From the NCBI RefSeq assembly GCF_000620785.1, contig NZ_JIAI01000005.1, positions 186,001 to 250,000 of the forward strand: a stretch of 64,000 nucleotides of DNA, in the 5' to 3' direction. This DNA is from Actinospineispora acaciae DSM 45401. GTDB taxonomy: Bacteria > Actinomycetota > Actinomycetes > Mycobacteriales > Pseudonocardiaceae. The stretch's first letter is position 1; each line of letters starts with the position of its first letter. A program made the position numbers and the translations under genes. Below, piece after piece: positions 1 to 7,709 of this stretch. The notes beneath the pieces were generated by a model. The model made no database searches and was not told the origin of the DNA. It was given only the letters and a program-made list of their open reading frames with translations.

Positions 1-81
1 TCCGCGGTGGTGCTGTCGGGGCCGCTGGGTGATGTGGCGCCCGGGGTCAACGACGTGCTCATTGCCCCGTCGAGGGGTTGA
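1..81 (+). CDS. 3' end of an unidentified gene (partial)
   Basis: Reading frame 1 is open from the window edge to TGA at 79-81 and gives about 26 residues ending DVLIAPSRG. It would be convergent with the downstream solute-binding protein gene and overlap its stop by 23 bp, which is common between convergent genes here. Too little is visible to name a family. It could also be a chance open frame. Confidence 0.3.
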   Translation, partial: SAVVLSGPLGDVAPGVNDVLIAPSRG

Positions 82-994
82 TCTCGGACTTGGCGACGGC
101 GCCCTCGGTGCCCTTGTACTTCTCCACGATCTTGGCGTAGGTGCCGTCGTTGATCAGTGCCTGGACGGCGCCCTGCACGGCCTTGGCGAACTCACCCCGG
201 CCCTTCTTGACGGCGATGCCGTAGGGCGCGGCGAGGTACTGGTTGCCCAGGGCCTCGAGCTGGCCGCCGGTCTGGCCGATCGCGTAGGTGACCACCGGCG
301 CGTCGGCCAGCATCGCCACGATGCGCTTGGCGGTCAGCGCCAGGGTCACGTCGGTCTGCGCCTGCAGCGAGGTGACAGCGATCGGCGGCTTGCCCTCCGC
401 CTGGCACTTCTTGTTGCGGGCATCGAGGTCCTCGACCTGGGTGGTGTCGTTCTGCACGCCCACCGCCTTGCCGCACAGGTCGTCGAGGTTGATCTTCTCC
501 GGGTTGCCCGCCGCCACTGCCGCCTTGGTGCCCACGTTGAAGTAGCTGACCATGTCGACCGACTTGGTCCGCTCGGCGTTGATGGTGAACGAGGAGATGC
601 CCATCTCGTACTTGTCGGAGCTGATGCCGAGCAGGATGGCCCCGAACGCGGCGTTCTGGAACTCCGTCTGTAGGCCCAGCTTCGCGGCAACCGCCTTGGC
701 CATGTCTACGTCCATGCCGATGAAGGTCTTGCCGTCGGCGTCGAAGTACTCGTTGGGCGGGTACGACGCGTCGGTACCAATCATGATCTTGCCGTCGGCC
801 GCGATGTCGGCCGGCACCAGCTTGGCCAGGTTCTCGTCCTTGCTGACCGTCGGCAACTGGCCGGCGCCGCCAGCGGTCCCCGGAGCGGGGCCGCTCGGGG
901 CACCGCTGCCGCCGGCACCACAACCGGCGAGCAGCACGACCGCGGTCGCGAGCCCGAGCATTGGGACTAAGCGTGAACAGGTCCTACCGGACAC
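59..994 (-). CDS. ABC transporter substrate-binding lipoprotein (polar amino acid type)
   Basis: This 311-aa protein is a periplasmic-type receptor of solute-binding family 3, which delivers polar amino acids such as glutamate to an ABC importer. The GTG start at 994 gives a lipoprotein signal: an Arg-containing n-region, a hydrophobic stretch and the lipobox LLAGC, so Cys at about residue 25 should be lipidated. An internal ATG at 961 would remove the charged n-region, so 994 is preferred; GAGGGGG lies upstream of it. The family fold follows, with IMIGTDASYPPNEY and GMDVDMAKAVAAKLG (ligand-pocket strands and helix) and later VGVQNDTTQ. No permease or ATPase gene lies to its right, so partners are probably left of the window or elsewhere. 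Confidence 0.9.
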   Translation of the reverse strand: MSGRTCSRLVPMLGLATAVVLLAGCGAGGSGAPSGPAPGTAGGAGQLPTVSKDENLAKLVPADIAADGKIMIGTDASYPPNEYFDADGKTFIGMDVDMAKAVAAKLGLQTEFQNAAFGAILLGISSDKYEMGISSFTINAERTKSVDMVSYFNVGTKAAVAAGNPEKINLDDLCGKAVGVQNDTTQVEDLDARNKKCQAEGKPPIAVTSLQAQTDVTLALTAKRIVAMLADAPVVTYAIGQTGGQLEALGNQYLAAPYGIAVKKGRGEFAKAVQGAVQALINDGTYAKIVEKYKGTEGAVAKSEINPSTGQ

Positions 995-1164
995 GGGACT
1001 ACCCCCTCGTAGCGCCGATGAAGCTCACCGCATCGTGCCAGTTCGGTCGGCGGAAAGCACTACGTGTTAACCGGCGAGTAGGTTGCGATACGGATGACGA
1101 CCGGCGGAACCGGGCATTCCTTCCGTACGTTGACAGGCCAACGTCGATGGGAAGGGGAACCGCC

Positions 1165-1407
1165 ATGTCGCTGTTCCGGAAGCTGGCCGTGCTGGGCGCG
1201 GCCGCCGAGTTCGCGCGCCGCTACGCCAGGAAGAACCCGGAGAAGGCCCGCGAGCTGACCGAGAAGGCCGCCCGGTTCGCGGACCAGCAGACCAAGGGCA
1301 AGTACCACGGGCAGATCGAGTCCGCGCGCAACAAGATCGCCGACGCCGGCGGCTTCGGTGGCCAGGGCCACGGGCCGAACCAGCCCGGACCCGAGCACCG
1401 GAGCTGA
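1165..1407 (+). CDS. Rv0909/MT0933-type antitoxin-like small protein
   Basis: This 80-aa basic, helical protein starts at the ATG preceded by GGGAAGGGGAACC. The segment KNPEKARELTEKAARFADQQ followed by TKGKYHGQIESARNKI resembles the small actinobacterial family annotated as MT0933 (Rv0909) antitoxin, in which charged helices precede a TxGKY motif. No toxin gene lies beside it, and many members of this family are orphans, so a toxin-antitoxin role is only a label from the family. The N-terminal 20 residues are mildly hydrophobic (LFRKLAVLGAAAEF) and could associate with the membrane. It stands alone between the divergent lipoprotein gene and the dehydrogenase operon. Confidence 0.65.
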   Translation: MSLFRKLAVLGAAAEFARRYARKNPEKARELTEKAARFADQQTKGKYHGQIESARNKIADAGGFGGQGHGPNQPGPEHRS

Positions 1408-1589
1408 TCACATTCGAACCAGCCCGGCGACCGCTGCCAACGGCCGCCAGTCGTGTCACGATGTCCGGTAGCGAACCGCCGCGCCGGCGGGCGGCGTAGC
1501 CCTCACCCGGGTCCCTACGCCGGTATCGCTACCGACGTACCTCGGGCGGCCACAAGCGGCCCGGGGCACCCCGAGTACGAGGAGTCACC

Positions 1590-2792
1590 ATGTCGTGGCC
1601 CGGTTTCGCAGAGCCAGATCCCACCCCGCAGCAGGTCATCGCAGGCCTGCACGCCACCGTCGAAGGCGGCGACGACCTGGTCCAGATGCTCACCCCGGAG
1701 GGGGTACGGGTCGCCGAGCCCCGGTTCGACAAGTACCTCGGAGACGTCGACTCCGCCGCGCTGCGTGGCCTCTACCGGGACATGGTGCTGGTCCGCAGGG
1801 TGGACCGGGAGTCCAACTCGCTGCAGCGGCAGGGCCAACTCGGCATCTGGGTGCCGCTGCTCGGCCAGGAGGCCGCGCAGATCGGCGCCGGGCGCGCGCT
1901 GGCCCCGCAGGACATGGCGTTCCCGAGCTACCGCGAGCACGGCGTGGCCTGGTGCCGGGGCATCGACCCGACCGACCTGCTGGGCATCTTCCGGGGCACC
2001 GACAACGGCAGCTGGGACCCGGCCGAGTACAAGTTCCACCTGTACACGATCGTCATCGGCAACCAGTGCCTGAACGCCACCGGTTACGCGATGGGGCAGA
2101 AGTTCGAGGGCAAGGTCGGCGACGGCGAGACCGGCGAGGCGACGATCTGCTTCTTCGGCGACGGTGCCACCTCGCAGGGCGACGTGCACGAGGGTTTCGT
2201 CTGGTCGGCGGTGTACGACGCGCCGGTGGTGTTCTTCTGCCAGAACAACCAGTGGGCCATCTCCGAGCCGCTGGAGCGCCAGACCAGGGTGCCGCTGTAC
2301 CGGCGGGCGCAGGGCTACGGCTTCCCGGGTATCCGGGTGGACGGCAACGACGTGCTGGCCACGCTGGCGGTGACGCGCTGGGCGCTGGAGGAGTGCCGCA
2401 CCGGCAACGGGCCGGTGCTGATCGAGGCGTTCACCTACCGGATGGACGCACACACCACGTCCGACGACCCGTCCCGGTATCGGCTGGCCGACGAGCTGGA
2501 GCTGTGGAAGCTCAAGGACCCGATCGAGCGGGTGCGGGTGAACCTGGTCCGCGAGCACCAGGTGGAGCAGGACTTCTTCGACGAGGTGGCCGCCGAGTCC
2601 GACCGGCTGGCCGCGCGGCTGCGCGAGTTCTGCCTCGCCATGCCGCAGCCAGGGCCGGAACGGATCTTCTCCGAGGTGTACGCCGAAGCGTCACGACCGC
2701 TGGACGCGCAACGCGATGCGTTCCTGGAGTACCACGCCTCTTTCGCCGAAGAACCGCTTGCGGGTTCGAGCATCGACACGGACGGTGCGTGA
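1590..2792 (+). CDS. pdhA: 2-oxoacid dehydrogenase E1 component, alpha subunit (pyruvate or branched-chain type)
   Basis: This 400-aa protein is the thiamine-diphosphate subunit of a heterotetrameric E1, which decarboxylates pyruvate or branched-chain 2-oxoacids and passes the acyl group to lipoyl-E2. The ThDP/Mg motif appears as FFGDGATSQGDVHEGF followed by CQNNQWAIS, and the phosphorylation-loop region as YRMDAHTTSDDPSRYR. GAGGAGTCACC precedes the ATG. It is first in a three-gene operon: its TGA overlaps the ATG of the beta gene (ATGA-type junction), and the E2 gene overlaps the beta gene the same way. No E3 (lpd) gene is adjacent. Sequence alone does not separate pyruvate from branched-chain specificity; the mycobacterial Rv2497c-Rv2495c set has the same layout. 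Confidence 0.93.
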   Translation: MSWPGFAEPDPTPQQVIAGLHATVEGGDDLVQMLTPEGVRVAEPRFDKYLGDVDSAALRGLYRDMVLVRRVDRESNSLQRQGQLGIWVPLLGQEAAQIGAGRALAPQDMAFPSYREHGVAWCRGIDPTDLLGIFRGTDNGSWDPAEYKFHLYTIVIGNQCLNATGYAMGQKFEGKVGDGETGEATICFFGDGATSQGDVHEGFVWSAVYDAPVVFFCQNNQWAISEPLERQTRVPLYRRAQGYGFPGIRVDGNDVLATLAVTRWALEECRTGNGPVLIEAFTYRMDAHTTSDDPSRYRLADELELWKLKDPIERVRVNLVREHQVEQDFFDEVAAESDRLAARLREFCLAMPQPGPERIFSEVYAEASRPLDAQRDAFLEYHASFAEEPLAGSSIDTDGA

Positions 2793-3766
2793 TGGCGAAG
2801 GTGACGATGGCCAAGGCCCTCAACAACGGGCTGCGGGCGGCGATGGAGGCCGACCCGAAGGTGCTGGTGATGGGCGAGGACGTGGGCAAGCTGGGCGGCG
2901 TCTTCCGGATCACCGACGGGCTGCAGAAGGACTTCGGCGAGCAGCGCGTGCTGGACACCCCGCTGGCCGAGTCCGGGATCATCGGCACGGCGGTCGGGCT
3001 GGCCATTCGCGGCTTCCGGCCGGTGTGTGAGATCCAGTTCGACGGGTTCGTGTTCCCCGGGTTCGACCAGATCGTCTCGCAGCTGGCCAAGCTGCGGTTC
3101 CGCTCGCAGGGCCGGGTGCCGATGCCGGTGGTGGTGCGCATCCCGTTCGGCGGCGGGATCGGCGCGGTGGAGCACCACTCCGAGTCGCCGGAGTCGCTGT
3201 TCGCGCACGTGGCCGGGCTGAAGGTGGTGGCCTGCGGCAACCCGGTGGACGCCTACTGGATGATCCAGCAGGCCATCGAGTGCGACGACCCGGTGCTGTT
3301 CTTCGAGCCCAAGCGCCGGTACTGGGAGAAGGCGGAGCTGGACGTCTCCGCGCAGCCGCCGCCGCTGTTCACCTCGCGGGTGCTGCGGGCGGGCGGCGAC
3401 GTGACCCTGGCCGGGTACGGGCCGATGGTGCGGGTCTGCCTGGAGGCGGCGGACGCGGCGGCCGCCGACGGGCACGAGCTCGAGGTGATCGACCTGCGCA
3501 CGCTGTCCCCGCTGGACCTGGACCCGGTGTACGACTCGGTGCGGCGGACCGGGCGGCTGGTGGTGGTCTCCGAGGCGCCGTCCGAGGCGTCGGTGACCTC
3601 CGAGGTGGCCGCCCGGGTGCAGCAGGACTGCTTCTACTCGCTGGAGGCGCCGGTGCTGCGGGTGACCGGGTTCGACACCCCGTACCCGCCGTCCAAGTGT
3701 GAGGACGACTACCTGCCCGACCTGGACCGGGTGCTCGACGCCGTCGACCGCTCGCTGGCCTGGTGA
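2792..3766 (+). CDS. pdhB: 2-oxoacid dehydrogenase E1 component, beta subunit
   Basis: This 324-aa protein is the transketolase-like beta chain that completes the E1 active site with the upstream alpha chain. Seen are MGEDVGKLGGVFRIT near residue 28, LDTPLAESGIIGTAVG near 54, and the conserved IPFGGGIGAVEHHSES, which contains the His pair lining the active site. The C-terminal transketolase domain contains VIDLRTLSPLD. The frame stays open far upstream, but the ATG at 2792, overlapping the alpha stop, matches family length (about 325 aa) and implies translational coupling. The 3' end overlaps the E2 GTG start by 4 bp. Confidence 0.93.
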   Translation: MAKVTMAKALNNGLRAAMEADPKVLVMGEDVGKLGGVFRITDGLQKDFGEQRVLDTPLAESGIIGTAVGLAIRGFRPVCEIQFDGFVFPGFDQIVSQLAKLRFRSQGRVPMPVVVRIPFGGGIGAVEHHSESPESLFAHVAGLKVVACGNPVDAYWMIQQAIECDDPVLFFEPKRRYWEKAELDVSAQPPPLFTSRVLRAGGDVTLAGYGPMVRVCLEAADAAAADGHELEVIDLRTLSPLDLDPVYDSVRRTGRLVVVSEAPSEASVTSEVAARVQQDCFYSLEAPVLRVTGFDTPYPPSKCEDDYLPDLDRVLDAVDRSLAW

Positions 3767-5067
3767 GCGCGCCCATGCGCAAGGTGTTCACGCTGCCCGA
3801 CGCGGGCGAGGGCCTGACCGAGGCGGAGATCCTGACCTGGCGGGTCGCGGTCGGCGACACCGTCGAGGTGAACCAGGTCATCGTGGAGGTCGAGACGGCC
3901 AAGGCCGCCGTGGAGCTGCCGTCCCCCTACGCCGGAACCGTCGTCGAACTGCTCGCCGAGCCCGGCGCCACCGTCGAGGTCGGCGCCCCGATCATCGCAA
4001 TCGCCGACGGCGCCGAGGAACCGGCTCCGCCCGCACAAGAACCCACCGAAAACGCCGACCCCGAACCCGACGCCCGCGTCCCCACCCTCGTCGGCTACGG
4101 CCCCAAACCAGGCTCGTCCACCCGCCGCCCGCGCAAACCCCCGCGAGTCGGGGCTCCTGGCACACCGAGTCGGGACGTTCAGCACACCGCCGAGCCGGTG
4201 GAGCCCGCAGCACCCCGCACGGTGCCGCTGGCCAAGCCGCCGGTGCGCAAGCTGGCCCGCGAGCTGGGCGTCGACCTGGCCGCCGTGCGCGGCAGCGGTC
4301 CCGGCGGGGTGATCACCCGCGAGGACCTTCAAGACGGTCACACCCCGGTGCCCGTGCCCGCGCGCCGGGGCGGGGAGCGGCGCGAGCCCATCCGCGGCGT
4401 CCGCAAGGCCACCGCGCAGGCCGTGGTGAGCAGCGCGTTCACCGCCCCGCACGTCACCGTCTTCCTCACCGTGGACGTCACGCCGATGCTCGAACTGCGT
4501 GACCGGCTGCGTGCGTCCAGGGAGTTCGCCGAGGTCAAGCTGACGCCGCTGGCGTTCGCGGCGAAGGCCGTCTGCCTGGCCGCCCGCCGCACGCCGGAGG
4601 TGAACGCGAGCTGGCGCGAGGACGAGGGCGAGATCGTCTACTACGACCACGTGCACCTGGGCATCGCGGCGGCCACCCCGCGCGGGCTGATCGTGCCCAA
4701 GATCCGGGACGCGCACGCCATGTCGCTGCGTGAGCTGGCCGCCGCGATCGGCCAGCTCACCGAGACCGCCCGTGCCGGCAAGACGCCGCCGTCGGACATG
4801 GTCGGCGGGACCGTGACCATCAGCAACGTCGGGGTGTTCGGGGTGGACACCGGCACGCCGATCCTCAACCCCGGCGAGACGGCGATCCTGGCCATCGGCG
4901 CGATCAAGCAGGCGCCGTGGGTGGTGGACGGCGAGCTGGCGGTGCGGACGGTCTGCCAGCTGTCGCTGTCCTTCGACCACCGGCTGGTCGACGGCGAGCA
5001 GGGTTCGAGGTTCCTGGCCGACGTGGGCGCGCTGCTCGCCGACCCCGGGCTGGCGCTCACGTACTAG
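3763..5067 (+). CDS. pdhC: dihydrolipoamide acyltransferase (E2)
   Basis: This 434-aa protein is the E2 core: it carries the lipoyl arm and transfers the acyl group to CoA. The lipoyl domain is residues 5-82, with the modified Lys at about 47 in VEVETAKAAVELPSPY. The peripheral-subunit-binding domain is at about 148-185 (KPPVRKLARELGVD, GSGPGGVITRED). The catalytic domain is 205-434, with the HxxxDG site in SFDHRLVDGEQ. The GTG start overlaps the E1beta stop; an ATG four codons later is possible. The linker at residues 126-142 is encoded by copies of a GAGTCGGGG repeat that is otherwise intergenic in this window, so an in-frame repeat insertion is likely. Confidence 0.92.
   Translation: MSAPMRKVFTLPDAGEGLTEAEILTWRVAVGDTVEVNQVIVEVETAKAAVELPSPYAGTVVELLAEPGATVEVGAPIIAIADGAEEPAPPAQEPTENADPEPDARVPTLVGYGPKPGSSTRRPRKPPRVGAPGTPSRDVQHTAEPVEPAAPRTVPLAKPPVRKLARELGVDLAAVRGSGPGGVITREDLQDGHTPVPVPARRGGERREPIRGVRKATAQAVVSSAFTAPHVTVFLTVDVTPMLELRDRLRASREFAEVKLTPLAFAAKAVCLAARRTPEVNASWREDEGEIVYYDHVHLGIAAATPRGLIVPKIRDAHAMSLRELAAAIGQLTETARAGKTPPSDMVGGTVTISNVGVFGVDTGTPILNPGETAILAIGAIKQAPWVVDGELAVRTVCQLSLSFDHRLVDGEQGSRFLADVGALLADPGLALTY
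4141..4188 (+). repeat. GAGTCGGGG-type repeat inside the E2 linker
   Basis: Two units, each CGAGTCGGG, six or seven bases, then GCACACCG, run in tandem within the Pro/Ala-rich linker of the E2 gene. The same CGAGTCGGG core recurs at 22491-22592 and 36966-37003. The insertion is a multiple of three and adds residues such as RVGAPGTPSRDVQHT to a linker that tolerates length change. Confidence 0.55.
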
Positions 5068-5130
5068 GCCTCGGCTGGGCCACGAACAGGGCGAGCCGCC
5101 GCGTACCTCCTGGATAGCTACGCTTGAACC

Positions 5131-5195
5131 GCTAGCAGTGCTAGACACACATGCGGACACCGTTCTATCGTTGCTATGACAGCTAGCAGTGATAG
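5131..5195 (+). promoter_or_regulatory. paired CTAGCAGTGNTAG operator sites
   Basis: GCTAGCAGTGCTAG (5131-5144) and GCTAGCAGTGATAG (5182-5195) are direct copies 51 bp apart. Each is itself palindromic in its CTAG ends. The second overlaps the AGGAGGA ribosome-binding site of the DUF4267 gene (GTG at 5205). The layout suits a TetR- or MarR-like repressor that could block both transcription and start. No regulator gene is adjacent. Confidence 0.55.
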
Positions 5196-5204
5196 GAGGA
5201 CGAC

Positions 5205-5627
5205 GTGAGGAAGTTCGGTTACGCGGTGGCGGTCGTGGCCGGTGTCGGGATCATCTGGATCGGCGCCCGGTACCTGGTGGACCCGGGGGCGATCGCCGGC
5301 AGCTTCGGGGTTCCGAACCCGCCGCCGGCGGACGACCCGTTCCTGCGGGTGAAGGGCGTGCGGGACATCGGCTCCGGGCTCATCGCCCTCACCCTGGTTG
5401 CCACCGGGCAGCGCCGCGCGCTCGGCTGGGGGATGCTGGCCACCAGCGTGATCCCCGCCGGCGACGCGATCGTGGTGCTCACCAACGGCGGCTCGCCGGC
5501 CGTCGCGTTGGGCGTCCACGGGCTCACCGCCGCCGCACTGGTCGCCGGGGCGATCGGACTGCTGCGTACCGGCACGGCCGAGCGGGTCGAGGTCAGTCGG
5601 CGGCCCGCGTGCCCGACCAGCGGTTGA
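5205..5627 (+). CDS. DUF4267-family small membrane protein
   Basis: This 140-aa hydrophobic protein has about four membrane helices: an N-terminal GYAVAVVAGVGIIWIGARYL, GSGLIALTLVATG, GWGMLATSVIPAGDAIVVL, and VALGVHGLTAAALVAGAIGLL. The pattern of an early FGVP motif then VKGVRDIGSG matches the DUF4267 family, whose function is unknown. The GTG start follows AGGAGGA closely. Two CTAGCAGTGNTAG sites directly upstream suggest repressor control. Its last 35 bp overlap the 3' end of the convergent hydrolase gene. Confidence 0.8.
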   Translation: MRKFGYAVAVVAGVGIIWIGARYLVDPGAIAGSFGVPNPPPADDPFLRVKGVRDIGSGLIALTLVATGQRRALGWGMLATSVIPAGDAIVVLTNGGSPAVALGVHGLTAAALVAGAIGLLRTGTAERVEVSRRPACPTSG

Positions 5628-6444
5628 GGTGCGGGACGAGCAGCTTGGCCAGCTCGTCCGGGGCCTCGTCCGGGATCCAGTGGCTGACCCCGTGCAGCGC
5701 CTCGAACTGGTACGGCGCCTGGACGTACCTCGGGGTCAGGTCGACGCCCCTGCGGCCGATCGCGATGTCACCGTCGCTCCAGACGAACAGGGTCGGGCGG
5801 CGTACCGGACCGCTGGCGCTTCGCGGGTCGACCAGGAACATGGCGCGGTACCAGTTCAGCGCGGCGGTCACCGCGCCGGGTCCGGTGAACCCGGCCGCGT
5901 CCCGTTTGGCGTGCCCGGCGGACTGGCCGGAGCGCACCAGCAGCTCCACCATCCGTCCGCGCAGCGCCAGTTCGGGCAGCCACGGCAGCTGGAAGAAGTA
6001 CATGTACCAGGACTTGAGCCCCTGCGTGCTGGTCGCCATGGCCCGCAGGAACGCGCCGGGGTGCGGCACCGACAGCGCGGTCAGGCTGCGCACCCGGCCG
6101 GGCTCGGCGGCGGTGAGCGCCCAGGCCACCGCCGCGCCCCAGTCGTGGCCGACCACGTGCGCGGACCCGCCGGCGCGCTGGTTGATCACGGCAGCGGCGT
6201 CCGCGACCAGCTCGGGCATCCGGTAGGCCCGCCGCCCGACCGGCCGCGCGCCCGGCGAGTAGCCGCGTTGGTCCATGGCGATCGTGCGGTACCCGGCGGC
6301 GGTGAGCGACGGGACCAGCGCGTCCCAGCTGTCCGAATGCTGCGGGAACCCGTGCAGCAGCAGCACCGGCTCGCCGTCGGCCGGCCCGGCCTCGGTGACG
6401 TTGAAGGCCAGCTCGCCCCTGGAGACCTGAGTCGTCGGCGCCAT
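5593..6444 (-). CDS. alpha/beta hydrolase, epoxide-hydrolase type
   Basis: This 283-aa alpha/beta-hydrolase starts at the ATG at 6444 (MAPTTQVSRG). It shows the oxyanion HGFPQHSDSWD motif near residue 30, the nucleophile elbow VVGHDWGAAVAW near 105 with Asp as nucleophile, and a late His in EALHGVSHWIPDEAPDEL. The Asp nucleophile points to soluble epoxide hydrolases and dehalogenases rather than Ser esterases. The substrate is unknown. It is a single gene, convergent with the DUF4267 gene and divergent from fxsA across about 110 bp. Confidence 0.88.
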   Translation of the reverse strand: MAPTTQVSRGELAFNVTEAGPADGEPVLLLHGFPQHSDSWDALVPSLTAAGYRTIAMDQRGYSPGARPVGRRAYRMPELVADAAAVINQRAGGSAHVVGHDWGAAVAWALTAAEPGRVRSLTALSVPHPGAFLRAMATSTQGLKSWYMYFFQLPWLPELALRGRMVELLVRSGQSAGHAKRDAAGFTGPGAVTAALNWYRAMFLVDPRSASGPVRRPTLFVWSDGDIAIGRRGVDLTPRYVQAPYQFEALHGVSHWIPDEAPDELAKLLVPHLNRWSGTRAAD

Positions 6445-6556
6445 ACCGTCAGTATGGGGGGTTCGGGAGCACGATCGGCCCTTCGTGCGTTGAAATGGGT
6501 GAACCCGTCGGTGCGCGGTATGCCGACGGGTGGTCGTGAGTCGCTGGGAGGCCGGG

Positions 6557-7021
6557 ATGCGCCTGTTCGTGCTGTACGTCGTGATCGAGGTGGCCGCCCT
6601 GGTCGCGGTGGTCTCCTGGGTGGGCCTGGCCTGGACGTTGTTGCTGCTGATGGCCGGTGCGCTGGTCGGAATGTGGCTGGTCCGCAGGGAGGGCGCGCGG
6701 GCGGCGCTGGCGATGGCCGACGCGATGCGCGGCGGCCGGGTGGCGCACGCCGAGCTGACCGACGGCACGCTGATCGGGCTGGCCGGGCTGTTGATCCTGG
6801 TGCCCGGGGTGGTCAGCGACGTGCTCGGGCTGCTGCTGGTGCTGCCGCCGAGCCGGGCGCTGGTGCGGCGGTGGATCGTGCGGTCGGCGGAGCGGCGGGC
6901 GCCGGGGCTGCGGACCCACCGGATCAGGGACGGACACACGGTGGTCGACGGCGAGGTGGTGCCCCGGCCCGGTCCGGCCGACCCGCGCCCGCCGGAGCCT
7001 CGTCGCGCGGTGGAGGGCTGA
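6557..7021 (+). CDS. fxsA: FxsA-family membrane protein
   Basis: This 154-aa integral membrane protein matches FxsA, whose E. coli member alleviates phage T7 exclusion by the F plasmid. It has three to four helices: FVLYVVIEVAALVAVVSWVG, WTLLLLMAGALVGMWLV, then GLAGLLILVPGVVSDVLGLL, followed by LPPSRALVRRW. The L-P-G-x-x-(S/T)-D-x-x-G-x-x-L-x-x-P pattern of the family is present. A GTG nine codons earlier is possible, but the ATG at 6557 has GGGAGG seven bases upstream and starts where homologues do. The charged, Pro-rich tail is likely cytoplasmic. Confidence 0.88.
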   Translation: MRLFVLYVVIEVAALVAVVSWVGLAWTLLLLMAGALVGMWLVRREGARAALAMADAMRGGRVAHAELTDGTLIGLAGLLILVPGVVSDVLGLLLVLPPSRALVRRWIVRSAERRAPGLRTHRIRDGHTVVDGEVVPRPGPADPRPPEPRRAVEG

Positions 7022-7039
7022 GCCGGCCGCGTCGAGCGC

Positions 7040-7081
7040 CGTATCGGGCCGTCTAGCCGATCGACTAGACGGCCGAATACG
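7040..7081. terminator. inverted repeat between convergent genes
   Basis: CGTATCGGGCCGTCTAG and its near-complement CTAGACGGCCGAATACG (15 of 17 paired) flank an 8-nt loop. It sits between the convergent fxsA and DUF4262 genes. There is no U-tract on either strand, so it would be a rho-independent terminator of the tail-less kind common in actinomycetes, or a protein site. Confidence 0.6.
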
Positions 7082-7084
7082 CGT

Positions 7085-7576
7085 CTAGCCGGCCACCCGG
7101 CGCTGGGTCGCCGCCCTCGGCCCGAGCACCGGCTGGCCGCCTCGACGGCTTCGGAAGCCGACGTCCCATGGCCAGTGGCCCCGGTCGTCCGCCCAGGCCA
7201 GCTGCAGCGCGCGCACCTGTTCGGAGCCGTAGAACGTGATCGCGGTGAGCAGGTGCGCGTCCGGCCGCTGCACCTTGACGATCTCCACCAGCGGCCCGCC
7301 CACCAGCGGTCTCTGGTCGCCGGGCTCGGGCGGCTCGGCGTGCAGCACGTGCTCGGCGAAACCGTTGAGTATCCGGCATGCCTCCTGCGGTTTCTTGCCG
7401 GTGATCAGGAGCTCGGGCGCGCCGAGCGGGGTGAGCCCGACCGTGTACGCCCAGTCCGGCCGGGGGCCGCCGGCCTCGACGGACTGGACCGCCCAGCCGT
7501 GCGCGGTGATCAGCCGCCGCATCCGGTCCAGCGCCTCGAGCTTGGTCATGCCCGGGTTGTCGCACATCCAGCACAT
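7085..7576 (-). CDS. DUF4262 domain protein
   Basis: This 163-aa protein has the DUF4262 layout: an N-terminal CWMCDNPG with a CxxC pair, then a helix beginning LEALDRMRRLITAHGWAVQSV, the core WAYTVGLTPLGAPELLITG near residue 42, and C-terminal WADDRGHWPWD near 130. Members are widespread in actinobacteria and have no known activity. The ATG at 7576 follows AGGAGGACCCC. The CxxC at the extreme N-terminus could bind metal. It is monocistronic, facing fxsA and divergent from the nitroreductase. Confidence 0.82.
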   Translation of the reverse strand: MCWMCDNPGMTKLEALDRMRRLITAHGWAVQSVEAGGPRPDWAYTVGLTPLGAPELLITGKKPQEACRILNGFAEHVLHAEPPEPGDQRPLVGGPLVEIVKVQRPDAHLLTAITFYGSEQVRALQLAWADDRGHWPWDVGFRSRRGGQPVLGPRAATQRRVAG

Positions 7577-7654
7577 GGGGTCCTCCTGTCCGAGTGCTTG
7601 CCGGCAGCATCGCGCCGACCCCCGACATAAAGTGCTCTACGGCGATCTAGCGCT

Positions 7655-7686
7655 CGGGCTAGACGACCCGAGAGACGCCTAGCCCG
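7655..7686 (+). promoter_or_regulatory. inverted repeat upstream of nitroreductase
   Basis: CGGGCTAG and CTAGCCCG form 8-bp arms with a 16-nt centre, ending 23 bp before the nitroreductase GTG. An inner CTCGGG/CCCGAG pair overlaps the first arm. It lies in the divergent DUF4262/nitroreductase interval and is a plausible dimeric-repressor site. Confidence 0.4.
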
Positions 7687-7709
7687 ACCACGGCGGGACG
7701 ATCGTCACC

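Noticed and set aside
1595-2791. Long upstream extension of the E1beta frame through the E1alpha gene
   Set aside because: The frame is open but its translation is Arg/Ala/Gly-rich noise; the ATG at 2792 gives the family length.
5169-5181. A fourth, truncated copy of the 46-bp palindrome (CGTTGCTATGACA)
   Set aside because: Only the loop and 4-5 bp of stem match; the CCCGTGAGTGG arms are absent, so it may be chance.
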